Source: Globodera rostochiensis (Eukaryota; Nematoda; Chromadorea; Rhabditida; Heteroderidae). From it: 64,000 bases of DNA. Positions 31,122 to 41,087 of this stretch are shown here, in pieces. How positions within the stretch are numbered: position 1 is the first letter of the stretch; each line of letters begins with the position of its first letter. The position numbers were made by a program, and so were the translations under genes. The stretch is taken from assembly GCA_018350325.1 (NCBI GenBank), contig JAEVLN010000010.1:868001-932000 (forward strand), given 5' to 3'. Below the pieces are notes generated by a model, which searched no databases, was not told the origin of the DNA, and worked only from the letters and a program-made list of their open reading frames with translations.

Positions 31122-34100
31122 ATGAATTTTGTTTGGAGTTTATTATTCGTTTTGCTACTTTTTGTTATGGCGCCGCCATTCAGTGAAACGTTGCACTGTG
31201 AACTGATGCTTTTGGATGTGACCGAATCTGACCCACCGCCGGCGGATTTTCCCCTATTTTTGCCCTCACAATCGTCGCTTCCCTTCACGAGGGTATAAAA
31301 CTTTTAAACATTTACATAATTATAATTAATTTTATATTTCATTTTAGACAAATTCCAAAAACTTTGTGTGAAATATTTTTTTAAATAATTTAACAAAATA
31401 ATGTCTAAAATTATATAATTATATGCTGTTGATTGAATAATTTTGAATTTTTAAAATATATTTACTTGTTTTTCTGAAGTTTTTGGGGTTCAATTTACTG
31501 AAGGACAACAAAAAATTATTTTTAAATAATTTTTAAATATTATTTCTAATTTTTAATCAGTAAATTTTTATAATGGCTTTTAGATAGAAATTTTGGTCAA
31601 AGTCACGACACTTTGTTATCATCCAAAATGCTGTCGTCGGGGTGAATACAGCAAAGAATTTTTGGTGGAAACAACGGCGGACAGAACCATCGGGGAGGTG
31701 ACGACGAGTCTGCTGGGACAATTGGAATTCAGGTGCAGGTGGGGGATAAACAGTTTAATTTAGGGAGGGTAACACCCCGACTCGACCCCGAAACCCCGAT
31801 TGTTTTTGGTCATCCCCTGACCCCGGTCTTAACGTGAAAATCCAACCCCGACAACCGACCCCGATCCTCAAAAGTTTCACCCGCGACAAGCCCGACCCTG
31901 TCCCCGACTTCTTGTTCACGCCGATCCCCGACTTTTTAATGTGAAAATCCAACCCCGACTGTTTTGCGTTCATTCCCCTACCCCGATCATCGAAATTTTC
32001 ACCCGCGACAACCCAGATCCTTTTCACCGACTACTTGTTCACCAGGGATGGGCAAAATCGGAAATAAAATTCGAAACCCGAAATCCGAAATCCTAAAAAT
32101 CCGAAACGCCAAAAATCCCGGTATTTCCGAAACCCAAAATCCGAAATTTTGCCCATCCCTGTTGTTCACCCCGACCCCGATCCTCAACTTTTCAAACACA
32201 AAAACTGTTCGGGTGGGATCACCCGAGAATGCTTCTTGGCGTTCTGACATTTAATTGTGATCTTTTCCCCCTCCCATCCCTTCGTATTGTCTTTGTGTCT
32301 GATCTCTCACAGGAGAGTCAGACACACCGTTTCAGTCCATTTTTGACCTCCCCTCTTTGGTGGAGGTCATATTGTTACATTTGTTCTTTTGGATTTATTC
32401 CCCAAATTGTGCTCCGTGCCGACCCCCCATCGATTATTTATATTTTATTTGTCCCCAATAAATATTTTATTTAAATTGTTTGTTGGTCCAAAGCAAGGAC
32501 CCAACAACTGGCGACGCCCGTGCAGAAATCAAGCACTAAACGCAGCAATTGCGGACAGGTCCCGAATTGCTTGAACTAGCGTCACTTCGGAAGTTCGACA
32601 TCTACCCGTTTAATTCGCTAGGTGCGATTAAACGTGATTCGACGAAAACCGAGTATACCCTAGGTGGGAGAAAGGTCTGCCAGGTGCAGTTCAACCATCA
32701 GTCGGCAGGAAAAGTCCGCTAGGCGCGGTTTTTCCCAATTTTATCAACAAAAACCAAACAACCCAGGGGGTTGAGGCGGTTCCGCTGGGTGCGGTTTTTC
32801 CTACCAAATCAACAAAAATCCGCCGGGTGCGGTCGGTCAATCATCGGTGAGCAATGACACAACCGAATATCGATCAGCTGATAAAATTGCTGACTCAACA
32901 GCAACAGCAGATGGAGCAACAACAAAAATTGGTGCAGCAACAAACTCAGCAGATTGCTCAATTGCTGGCCAACCAAAACGCGACAGCCGCTGGCCAGCCC
33001 AGTATTCCGGCTGCAATTACTATCCCAGCGCTGCCGGACGTTTCACTGTTTGAGCCCAGCGACGAGAAAAGCCGAGTCGCGGAATGGCTCGATCGCTTCA
33101 AATTTGCGCTTGATTGTGCAGCGCCGACGGCAACAGACGAAACAAAGGTCAAATGCCTGATGAACAAGCTGAGTGAAATGGCGTTCAGCGAGTACAGTCG
33201 CTCAGTCCTCCCGTCGGCGGTGACGGACTTCAATTTTGCGACAACCATCCAGAAGTTGGAGAAATTATTCGCCAAACCCCAGTCCATCTTCATCGACAGG
33301 TACGAGTGCCTGAAAGCGGTGAGGGGAGAGGGCGAAGACTTCCGCCAGTTCGTCAATCGCCACAAGAAGTTGTTAGCGGATTTTAAATTTGACGAGCTGA
33401 GCAAGGAACAATTTTATTGCCTCATGTTACTGACGGCATTGAAGTCGCACAGCGACGCTATACTGCGACAACGCATTTTGGCAAAATTGGCGATGGACGG
33501 AACGAACGCCAAATATGAAAGTGTGGTCGAAGAGTTGATCAACTTTCAAGCGACAGTTTCGGAGGCCAGGGCCATTGAGGCGCCAAGTTATTCGCCGGCG
33601 TTGAATGCCGTGCAGAAGACAAGGAAGTCGCCATCCCCGAGGCGAAAGAATTTGGATAACTCTTCGAATAGAAGTGATTCCTCGAGCTTCAAAGATTGGA
33701 AGCAGCGCGAATGCTGGCGGTGCGGAAGCCAACATCCTCCGCGAAACTGTCCACATCGGAATTGGAATTGCCGAAAGTGCAATGGATTTGGCCATCGGGA
33801 GCGAATGTGTGAGCCGCATCAGGCCTGGCTTCAAAGAAATGGAGATCGGAAGAGCCAAATCCCGACAAATACCGTTCGGCTTGGGGGAGTGAAGTTGGTA
33901 AATTCGATAAACCACTCACACAACATGATTGAGGCCCCAATTGTGGTAAATGGAAAGAAAGTGAAATTTCTGGTCGATACCGGCGCCGAAGTCACGGTGG
34001 TGGACAAGAGAACCCACCGGTTGATCGGCAGCCCTCGGTTGTTCTACTGCGGTGAGAAAGCAAAACTGTTCGACGGGACGATCCGCCCTTTCTTGGGAAA

Positions 34101-35307
34101 GGGTGAGGCAATTTTTTCGTTCGGGGGACAGACGACAAAAGGGAAATTTTATGCCGCCAAGGAAGGCGATGAAAACGTGTTGGGCCTCGACATGATGGAC
34201 AAATTGGGACTTTTGGGTTCCCTGAAAACGGTAGCAGCCAATAGGGTAGTGCTGAACCGGGGAAAATGGCATCACACGGAAACAAGGCCCAGACAATTCG
34301 TCGCCCAAAACGCGGAACGGACAACTTCAGGCGGCAGACACCGGGAATATCACACCCGGCGATACAACATCGACGAGCCGAGCCAAAAAATCGAAGGCCT
34401 GGTTGGCCGAGAAAGATCTTCGAGACGTTAAGCGAAGTCCGGAGGACCAAAATGTGAAAATGTTGAACATTTTGAACGCGACCTTCGGACTGCCGTTGGT
34501 ACCGCCTGGGACTCCGACGAATCTGGAAGCCAACCGTGATCGTGAGCCCTCGCAGAACGTTTCGATGAGCCCGATCGATTAGAGGCGACGAACCAACCGA
34601 CGAGGAGCGGGACTTTTTTTTCAAAGGGGGGAGATGTTCGGGTGGGATCACCCGAGAATGCTTCTTGGCGTTCTGACATTTAATTGTGATCTTTTCCCCC
34701 TCCCATCCCTTCGTATTGTCTTTGTGTCTGATCTCTCACAGGAGAGTCAGACACACCGTTTCAGTCCATTTTTGACCTCCCCTCTTTGGTGGAGGTCATA
34801 TTGTTACATTTGTTCTTTTGGATTTATTCCCCAAATTGTGCTCCGTGCCGACCCTCCATCGATTATTTATATTTTATTTGTCCCCAATAAATATTTTATT
34901 TAAATTGTTTGTTGGTCCAAAGCAAGGACCCAACAACTTTTATTTAAATTGTTTGTTGGTCCAAAGCAAGGACCCAACAAAAACCCGACCCCGACTGTTT
35001 TGGGTCCATTCTCCGATCCCTGAATGTTCCACTCTCGACAACACTGATTCCTTAAAAATTAGAGTTTCTGGAAAAAATTAAATGAATATCGGCATACATT
35101 TCAAAATTTTTTTTTGTGGCAAAATGTATTTCTTTAAATGAATGCTTTTTGTTTGTCTATAGCGAAGAGAAGGCCAAACAGCACGGGCTGAGCATTATGG
35201 AAAACAGCAAAAAGTTTGCGTCATGCCATCTGAGCATAAAGAACAGTCGGCTGGTGAGGGACGGACGCACTTACGTTGTGACGGTGCCGGACGAAGCATT
35301 TTGCTGA
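31122..35307 (+). CDS. Small secreted protein of unknown function, split by a transposon-filled intron
   Basis: Three exons, 31122-31292, 31584-31738 (or 31732) and 35163-35307, join in frame (phases 0 and 2) to give about 156 residues. The signal peptide is MNFVWSLLFVLLLFVMAPPF. The mature part begins with a short Pro-rich stretch (ESDPPPADFPLFLPS), then IEILVKVTTLCYHPKCCRRG, TTADRTIGEVTTSLLGQLEF, and in exon 3 SEEKAKQHGLSIMENSKKFA and RTYVVTVPDEAFC. Several cysteines suggest disulphides. No family is recognised. Intron 2 is 3.4 kb and holds a CCCCGACC-rich element, a hAT-like MITE and an LTR retrotransposon, whereas intron 1 is 291 bp. Splicing over the insertion would leave the protein intact. 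Confidence 0.65.
31765..32042. repeat. CCCCGACCCCGA-type element, left part
   Basis: It starts TAGGGAGGGTAACACCCCG and is filled with CCGACCCCGA, TCCAACCCCGAC and TTTTCACCCGCGACA words. It continues at 32162-32205 and, beyond the LTR element, at 34985-35057, so the two later elements inserted into it. Confidence 0.6.
32043..32161. mobile_element. hAT-like MITE, 119 bp, with exact 8-bp target duplication
   Basis: The termini CAGGGATGGGCAAAAT and ATTTTGCCCATCCCTG are inverted repeats. TTGTTCAC flanks both sides exactly (32035-32042 and 32162-32169). The interior iterates CCGAAATCC/CGAAACCC words. A CAGGG terminus plus an 8-bp duplication is the hAT signature. Confidence 0.85.
32206..32506 (+). 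repeat. 5' LTR
   Basis: TG...CA ended repeat of 301 bp, containing AATAAATATTTTATTT near its 3' end as a possible polyadenylation signal. It is nearly identical to the 3' copy (one C/T difference in GACCCYCCATCG). Confidence 0.92.
32854..34431 (+). CDS. Retrotransposon gag-protease polyprotein
   Basis: A 525-residue frame. A Gln-rich coiled segment lies near residues 10-50. A gag capsid-like helical region near 65-230 includes EWLDRFKFALDCAAP, FRQFVNRHKKLLADF and FYCLMLLTALKSH. Two CCHC-type zinc knuckles lie near 287-320 (CWRCGSQHPPRNC, slightly short, and CRKCNGFGHRERMC, canonical). An aspartic protease follows with the active-site motif FLVDTGAEVTVV near 372 and the flap-distal VLGLDMMDKLGLL. 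It should supply structural proteins and a protease for particle formation, but replication would need polymerase in trans. After the stop another frame is open to 34582 and looks like a displaced C-terminal remnant of a longer polyprotein. Confidence 0.9.
   Translation: MTQPNIDQLIKLLTQQQQQMEQQQKLVQQQTQQIAQLLANQNATAAGQPSIPAAITIPALPDVSLFEPSDEKSRVAEWLDRFKFALDCAAPTATDETKVKCLMNKLSEMAFSEYSRSVLPSAVTDFNFATTIQKLEKLFAKPQSIFIDRYECLKAVRGEGEDFRQFVNRHKKLLADFKFDELSKEQFYCLMLLTALKSHSDAILRQRILAKLAMDGTNAKYESVVEELINFQATVSEARAIEAPSYSPALNAVQKTRKSPSPRRKNLDNSSNRSDSSSFKDWKQRECWRCGSQHPPRNCPHRNWNCRKCNGFGHRERMCEPHQAWLQRNGDRKSQIPTNTVRLGGVKLVNSINHSHNMIEAPIVVNGKKVKFLVDTGAEVTVVDKRTHRLIGSPRLFYCGEKAKLFDGTIRPFLGKGEAIFSFGGQTTKGKFYAAKEGDENVLGLDMMDKLGLLGSLKTVAANRVVLNRGKWHHTETRPRQFVAQNAERTTSGGRHREYHTRRYNIDEPSQKIEGLVGRERSSRR
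34635..34979 (+). repeat. 3' LTR with duplicated terminal segment
   Basis: It matches the 5' LTR to 34935, then repeats its last about 40 bp (TTTTATTTAAATTGTTTG... CCCAACA) once more at 34938-34979 before the target duplication. The extra copy belongs to the insertion because AAAAC follows it, not the first end. Confidence 0.85.
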
Positions 35308-36123
35308 TCACAATAACTTTGATTCTGATTTACCCAACAGTATAATGTGCACATGCAGCAACATTTTTGATCAAAAAACGCTTATTTTTAATTAAAATTA
35401 AATATATTTTAATCGGGCAAAACATCTTTTAGCATTTGTTTCCATTAATTAATTGCCAACAAACAATTTTCATTAATGTTTATGGCAAACAATAAGAATT
35501 AATATAAGTAGTGTAAATGTGTCGGATGAGCAAATTGTTGTGTAATTAGGGCGGCGAGGGGGGGGGGGGGGGGATCTCGGCACATTACATCAGTTTCTTT
35601 TATTATTTAGTTAAAGTATAATACAACTCGTGGGAGGTAAAATTGAAATGAAATGAATCTAATAAAAATACTTAATGACAATTTTAAAAAGTGATCGATC
35701 AGTTGGACTAGTATCGAATTAAAATAGTATACCTATATATAAAATTGGGGTATAATGATGACCTTCGAGTAGAGGGATCAAGGATTCCAACCGGATGCCA
35801 AAAAAAATGTCCGAAACCCAGTTACCCTGCTGGCACTTAAGAATTTAGGGTTTTTGTTTGTTTTGAATTTCCTCAAAACAAAAAATTTCTAATCATTTTT
35901 AAGGCTTCAAACAAATTCTGGTAAAATGCTTAAATTTTAACAAAAATTATTGGCATTTCTGCTCTGAATTTTTGTGGGGCTACGTCTCGTACACACTAAG
36001 CTCTGCAAAATCATTTCGTAAACGAAAATATGTCAAAAAAACGATTATATTTCAGCTAAATTTCATTGGTTTTGACCAATTTTCACACACTTTTTGCGCT
36101 CAAAATGTTTGTTGTCCACAAAA
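35308..36123. other. Intergenic, no gene seen
   Basis: AT-rich. A G run of about 14 lies near 35560. A CBM21-like continuation of the next minus-strand gene was looked for here and not found. Confidence 0.35.
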
Positions 36124-36501
36124 TCACAGCAAAGAATTGTCGTCACGCCAGCTTGGAATGGTGCGGAACGAAGCCAACGGACGTCCGCAACTGTCCGCAA
36201 AATGGACGACTCGTCCAAATATTATTGCGCGTCGTTGTTTTGAACCTGCACTCTTTTTGGCATTATGTTTAATGTATTCGTCTCGAGTTTCTGCTCCTCC
36301 GTCGGTTGTTGTTGAACCATTCAAATTTTGCTCCTCAAAATCAGCAAAAGTGTTCGACGTTCCGTTGTTGTCGGTGTCGGTGTTGTCGTCGATGGCTACT
36401 GGTGACGATGATGAAAATGATTCCTCGTCACTGCTGCTAACGTCGGCGGCATCCGACGAATTGGAAACTTGAGAAGAAGAAATATTCTTATTTACTATCA
36501 T
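36124..36501 (-). CDS. Possible PP1 regulatory subunit 3-like protein (glycogen-targeting), partial
   Basis: A 125-residue frame. The first about 80 residues are acidic and Ser/Asn/Thr-rich (SSSDEESFSSSSP, DDNTDTDNNGTS). The end reads RRAIIFGRVVHFADSCGRPL then ASFRTIPSW. This matches the protein-phosphatase-1 docking region of PPP1R3 family members, an RVxF-type motif followed by FAD..G..L...R. In that family a CBM21 glycogen-binding domain follows; none is visible downstream. The frame may therefore continue through an unrecognised intron (a GT lies at the TGGC/GTGACG junction), or the gene may be truncated. The opposite strand is also open but is low-complexity there. Confidence 0.45.
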   Translation of the reverse strand: MIVNKNISSSQVSNSSDAADVSSSDEESFSSSSPVAIDDNTDTDNNGTSNTFADFEEQNLNGSTTTDGGAETRDEYIKHNAKKSAGSKQRRAIIFGRVVHFADSCGRPLASFRTIPSWRDDNSLL

Positions 36502-36570
36502 TGATTTATTCTTTAATTGTTATTAAACTATAATAATTATTTTACATTTTATTTGCCGATTGCGTGCAAA

Positions 36571-36681
36571 ATGTTGTGGTGCACTGTGCTCCTCCTGCTG
36601 TTGTTCACTGACTGGAATCACAGTGAACCGACGACGCTGATGGGACGGCGGCGGTGGACGCGGGCGATGGTCGGTGTTTAA
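36571..36681 (+). CDS. Possible short secreted peptide (36 residues)
   Basis: ATG 36571 opens MLWCTVLLLLLFTDWNHSE followed by PTTLMGRRRWTRAMVGV and TAA. The hydrophobic start resembles a signal peptide and the GRRR after TTLM resembles an amidation/dibasic cleavage site of neuropeptide precursors. The island is GC-rich in AT-rich surroundings. It could equally be one exon of a larger gene. No homologue is recognised. Confidence 0.3.
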   Translation: MLWCTVLLLLLFTDWNHSEPTTLMGRRRWTRAMVGV

Positions 36682-36939
36682 ACGGCACATTTTGGTGAAA
36701 ATTTTAATTCAAATGGACACTTTTGAAGCAATTTGGGCGCAATTAGTGATAATTTATGGTCACACCAGTCACGAATTGTAGTGAACTTTGATGGGGGATT
36801 AAATGAGCGATTAAAAATGGACGGCGCGCTCAATTTCCGACCGATTTATCAGCACGGAAAAAATTGAAAAAAATTTTTTTATACGAATGTATAATTCGCA
36901 AGACAAGAAAGATCACAGACGATGACGACGACAATTTTT

Positions 36940-37222
36940 AAATTTCGCGGTGATTTATTTGAATCAGTGAACCAAACCAACCCCCAAAATTTTTATTAAA
37001 TCAAATTTTTAAATTTTGCGGTGATTTATTTTTTAGTAAACCAAACCAACCCCCACAAATTGTTATTAAATCAAAAGTTTAAATTTCGCGGTGATTTATT
37101 TGAATCAGTAAACCAAACCAACCCCCAAAATTTTTATTAAATCAAAATTTTAAATTTTGCGGTGATTTATTTGAATCGGCGAACTAAACCAACCCCCACA
37201 AATTGTTATTAAATCAAAAGTG
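36940..37222 (+). repeat. Tandem repeat, about 70 bp, four copies
   Basis: Each copy has TTTCGCGGTGATTTATT, TGAATCAGTAAACCAAACCA and ACCCCCA...ATTAAATCAAA. The following 37223-38107 has a further two-copy repeat (AATTGATCTATGAATTAAA) near 37500-37600 and no supported gene. Confidence 0.85.
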
Positions 37223-38107
37223 AGTGGGGGCGGGGGGACGTTTTGGGCATGAACAGAGGACAGATGTTGGGGGAAGACGAACGAATGAAATGAATGGGAA
37301 GTTTACTTTTCAATGGGAACTTTAAAATATTTTTAGCCGCCTTCTCGCATTACATTTACCCCCCGACGCCCACACAAAATTTGTTATCGCGCAATTCATT
37401 TTGTCACATCGCCCGCCGCTGTTTTGTGTTGGGGGGTCATTCGTTGCGTAAGCGAAAATCATTCACTCACAACGCCCCCGAATCATTTAGAGAGACAAAA
37501 TTGATCTATGAATTAAAAACATATGAAATTAAAATTATAATCGCATAAATATGTATGTGAAAATTGATCTATGAATTAAACATATGAAATTAAAAGTATA
37601 AACCATCTATCTATTCGAATAAATATGTATGTGAGAAGAAAAGTTGTAGAAAAAATGAATTGTGATAGGAAATAATTTGAAAATTGAATTGACTTAAAAA
37701 ATACAGCATCAAAATGGCAAAAAAAAGTTCCATTCCATTTAATTGGATCAGCTCACGGTTTTTAGGTTTGATACGTTTTTCAACGATTTTTTAAAAATTA
37801 ATATTAAAATAGATTTAATGGAAAAATGTATTGAAAATAAATATAAGCTCACATTATTTGCTCGTTTTCTTAACTCAAAACGAAATCGAATTAATAATAA
37901 TTATCCAAATCACCAATTGTCTCGAACAAATTTAATTAAAAAATGGTAACTATCAAACACATTATTCAATTTGTGACATGGAAATGCTATGGCATTTTAC
38001 AACTTTATTATTCATTCATTCATTTTTCCTTCCATTCAAAAACTTTTGAAAGCGCCATACCTTTTTTGCTCTCCGATAAAAAAGCGCGCCTAAAACGATT
38101 GTGCAAA

Positions 38108-40651
38108 ATGTCAGATGGTGACGAAAATTTGGTAAGAAAATTTGATAAGAAAAGATTTAATCTCAAATAATTAAATCGCGAAACAAAATTTATTGTAGTT
38201 TGGACGATATAAATTATTGTTTAAATTTGACAAAATTTGAAAGAAAGATTTAAAAATAATTAAATTGCGAAACAAACTTTATTGTAGTTTGGACGATATA
38301 AATTATTGTTTAAATTTGACAAAATTTGAAAGAAAGATTTAAAAATAATTAAATTGCGAAACAAACTTTATTGTAGTTTGGACGATATAAATTATTGTTT
38401 AAATGTGATGACAATTTGACAATTTGCAGGTGTACCTGACATTCAAGGACCAGCGTCCATGTTGGCTTCTCATTGCTTTTGCGGTGCCCATCTCATTAAT
38501 ATCGTCGATTGGAATCCTTTTGAACTTTTCCGTCATTTATGTGACTTTTAAATCAAAGTGAGCTGTGCCAGTTGCCAAAGCGGAATGCAAATGAACAAAA
38601 TCAAATTTAAATGTCGCAAAAAAAAAATCGAAAAATTCAAGAAAATAAAAATATACCTATGACTAGTCATTTTATTTTTTTTATCACATTGTTAAAACCA
38701 TAATTTAAAAATACACTTTTTGGGTCAGAGTAGTCAGTGCTTATTTAAAAAACGACCCATGGGCATCTTTTGGATGTTTAAAATTGGGGTTGTACGGGAC
38801 CGGGACTTTTAGGAAAAACCGGGACCGGGACTAAATTTGGCCCCGGTCAAAAAAAAACCGGGGCACTGGACAAAAAAACAAGAAAAAAAAATGATTGGTA
38901 AAAAACTGGGACAATTATAAGGGGATTTTAAAGGAATTTTGAAAAACCGGGACTAAAATTTCAGTACTGACCATTTCAGTACTGGTCCCGGTCCCGTCCA
39001 ACCCTATTTAAAATACACATAAAAATCGCCATGTTTAAGGAATTTGGACGGTGTGGCCAACTATTTGCTGGCGTTGACATCATTTTTCGAAGTTCTTCAG
39101 CAATTCGGCTCATTTTTATTTCTCTACACGGCAATTTCTGGCACAAATTTTATTGATTATTCATTGGCCGTTCAAATTTGCGCACTTTCGCTGTTCGGAT
39201 TTGGCGGAGTGCCAATTTGCATGTTTTTCACTGGTGTAGACCGTTTGATTTGCATTTTGGCGCCGATTTGGTGTTTTTTTTGCTCCCTAATTTTTTATAT
39301 TTAGCTAATTTTTTTTTTTCGAATTTAGGCACAATTCTCTCAGAAAGCGCTATTATTTGGGAACAATTTTGGCAATTTGTAATTTTTGTGGCATTATGAC
39401 GGCGTTGTTGTTTTTCAAAACTGCCATGGACATACCAAATTTGAAATTAACTGGCGAACTGTCCGGACTTGTTTATGTACGCGTACGTGGCATTACAAAT
39501 TAAATTACCTAATTTTAAATGTCTATTATATGTGAAATTGAATTATTACTGGGGAAATTTTGATGATAAAATTATTTGAAAAAAACTTATAATTTAAAAT
39601 TATTTAATTAAATTTAAGGGCGATGCCGGCAAATATTTTTCCATTTATTCATTTGTTTTTTACTCCCTGACAATCGCCATTTATGTTGTGACTGGCGTAT
39701 GGATAAAATTTAGAGCGCAAGGTAATTTGAAAAAAATTTGATGAAATTGCGCGCAATTTTTTTGTTTTTAAATTTTAGGTGGCACAACGCCAAACAATCA
39801 AACAAATCGGCGCATTTTTCGCTCATTGTTCATTATAATTTTGATGAATATCGGCGGCTATTTTCTGATGACAATTTGCGAAAATTTTGTGCTGCCCAAA
39901 AACACTTTTGCTTCCGTCTGGGCTTGGGCATTCAAAAAAATTGTGGCACTGCCGCTGAATGTGAGCGCCTCGTCGAGTGCCGTCATTCTTTACGTGACGA
40001 GGCAAAATTTGACGGGCCTCACAAATTTTAATTGGATTTAATTATCTTTATTTAAAGCTAATGCTGCTAAAAAATAAAACAATATATTAATCGAAAAGCG
40101 CGTTTATTCATTCAAAAATTATAAAAAATTGGGCCTTTTTTCAATCGGGAAATTTTTTTTGTTTAATTGGAGTTTCAAACATTTGAAATTCGTCAACTGC
40201 TGGAGGGCCGCCATTAATGTTTTTTGATCCTTAATTATCCCGATATTGGGATTAGAATAGACGAGCAGGATTTATAAAGTGAAAAATTGATCAAATCCAG
40301 GGCAAAAAGACTGGGACTAATTGATGAACAACCCGGGATCATATAATTTTCAGTCCCAACAACGGGCAGTTCAGTCTCAGTCCCGGTCTCCTGCTTACCT
40401 AAAAAGTTCATATCAACATTTTGTTAATTTAAATTAATCCATTCAGCAATGAGTATCGGAAGGCGTTCGGGGACGAATTTGGCAAAGTGATGAAGCTTTT
40501 GGCATTCGTAATCGGAACGCTACCGCCGCCGCTTCTGCCATGCAAATTCGGCACGTACAACCGGCGCTCACCGTTCCAACAACAAAAGTGGACAATGGAA
40601 GCAATTAATGGAAGGCCATTTTTGTGCAGATTTCGAAAAAAGTTTAATTGA
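38108..40651 (+). CDS. srsx-like seven-transmembrane chemoreceptor
   Basis: Seven exons give 353 residues: 38108-38131, 38430-38557, 39040-39270, 39329-39476, 39619-39721, 39779-40001, 40447-40651. TM1 is PISLISSIGILLNFSVIYVT followed by FKSKNLDG; TM2 includes NYLLALTSFFEVLQQFGSF. TM3 ends in GVDRLICILAP, the DR-type motif of nematode serpentine receptors. TM6 is SLFIIILMNIGGYFLM and TM7 PLNVSASSSAVILYVTSNEY, with RKAFGDEF as the usual post-TM7 tail. It should sit in the plasma membrane of sensory neurons and couple to G proteins. The last intron starts with GC (GAG/GCAAAA): only this donor gives the S-NEYRKAF junction and keeps frame. Introns 1, 2 and 6 carry repeats. Confidence 0.85.
38165..38420 (+). 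repeat. Tandem repeat in chemoreceptor intron 1
   Basis: Nearly three copies of an about 93-bp unit with AAATTGCGAAACAAACTTTA, TTGTAGTTTGGACGATATA and GACAAAATTTGAAAGAAAG. Confidence 0.8.
38785..39006. mobile_element. hAT-like MITE, 222 bp, in chemoreceptor intron 2
   Basis: The ends TGGGGTTGTACGGGACCGGG and CCCGGTCCCGTCCAACCCTA are imperfect inverted repeats. The exact 8-bp duplication TTTAAAAT lies at 38777-38784 and 39007-39014. The interior iterates CCGGGACC and GGGACTAAA words around an AAAAAA centre. Confidence 0.85.
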
Positions 40652-40872
40652 ATAAACAATGAAAAGTATGAATGAACTAAAATTGTCACAAAATATAGAA
40701 TATAGGAAAAGGGTTGTTAAATAATAATTTATATAAAGAGTTTACAAAAAAATATTTTTATTATTTTTAATGCAAAATATTTTTGAAAAATGATATGTCA
40801 TTTGAAATATGGAAAATAACTAAAAAAAATGTTGGGCTATTTTAGGTTAAAAAAACAGAAAAGGTCAATATT

Positions 40873-41050
40873 TAGGGGTGCATCGGGGGTGTAGAATGAA
40901 TCGGACTCCCTTTCGATCAATTCAGAACCCCCGATCCAAATTTAAACATTTTCTAAATTTCAAATTTTTAAAATTCACATTTATGTCTAAACGATTGAAT
41001 GCGCGAATGGACTATTCGCTCCACGCTCCACCCCCTCGGTGCATCAATTC
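40873..41050. repeat. Degenerate foldback element after the chemoreceptor gene
   Basis: It begins TAGGGGTGCATCGGGGGTG and ends with CACCCCCTCGGTGCATCA in reverse sense. An AT-rich middle includes part of an open frame that is not considered a gene. A similar start (TAGGGGTGCAT) is at 30114. Confidence 0.45.
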
Positions 41051-41087
41051 AAATATTTGAGACCGCTGAGTATTACAATTATTTCCA

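Larger units (their letters stand above)
32206..34979 (+). mobile_element. Non-autonomous LTR retrotransposon (gag-protease only)
   Basis: A complete insertion: 5' LTR 32206-32506, primer binding site from 32509 (TGGCGACGCCCGTG), a gag-protease reading frame, a purine tract at 34623-34634 and 3' LTR 34635-34979. The LTRs start TGTTCGGG and end CCCAACA. The 5-bp target duplication AAAAC lies at 32201-32205 and 34980-34984. Reverse transcriptase, RNase H and integrase are missing. The two LTRs differ by one base over about 301 bp, apart from a repeated end in the 3' copy, so insertion is recent. It lies in intron 2 of the secreted-protein gene, in the same orientation. Ty3/Gypsy affinity is likely from the gag and protease, not proven. 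Confidence 0.92.

Noticed and set aside
34266..34457. Frame overlapping the end of the gag-protease gene
   Set aside because: Out-of-frame shadow of the retrotransposon coding region; the real reading frame is supported by zinc knuckles and the DTG motif.
37294..37548. 84-codon frame starting MGSLLFNGNFKIFLAAF
   Set aside because: The hydrophobic start is suggestive, but the rest is basic, low-information sequence next to tandem repeats with no splice or domain support.
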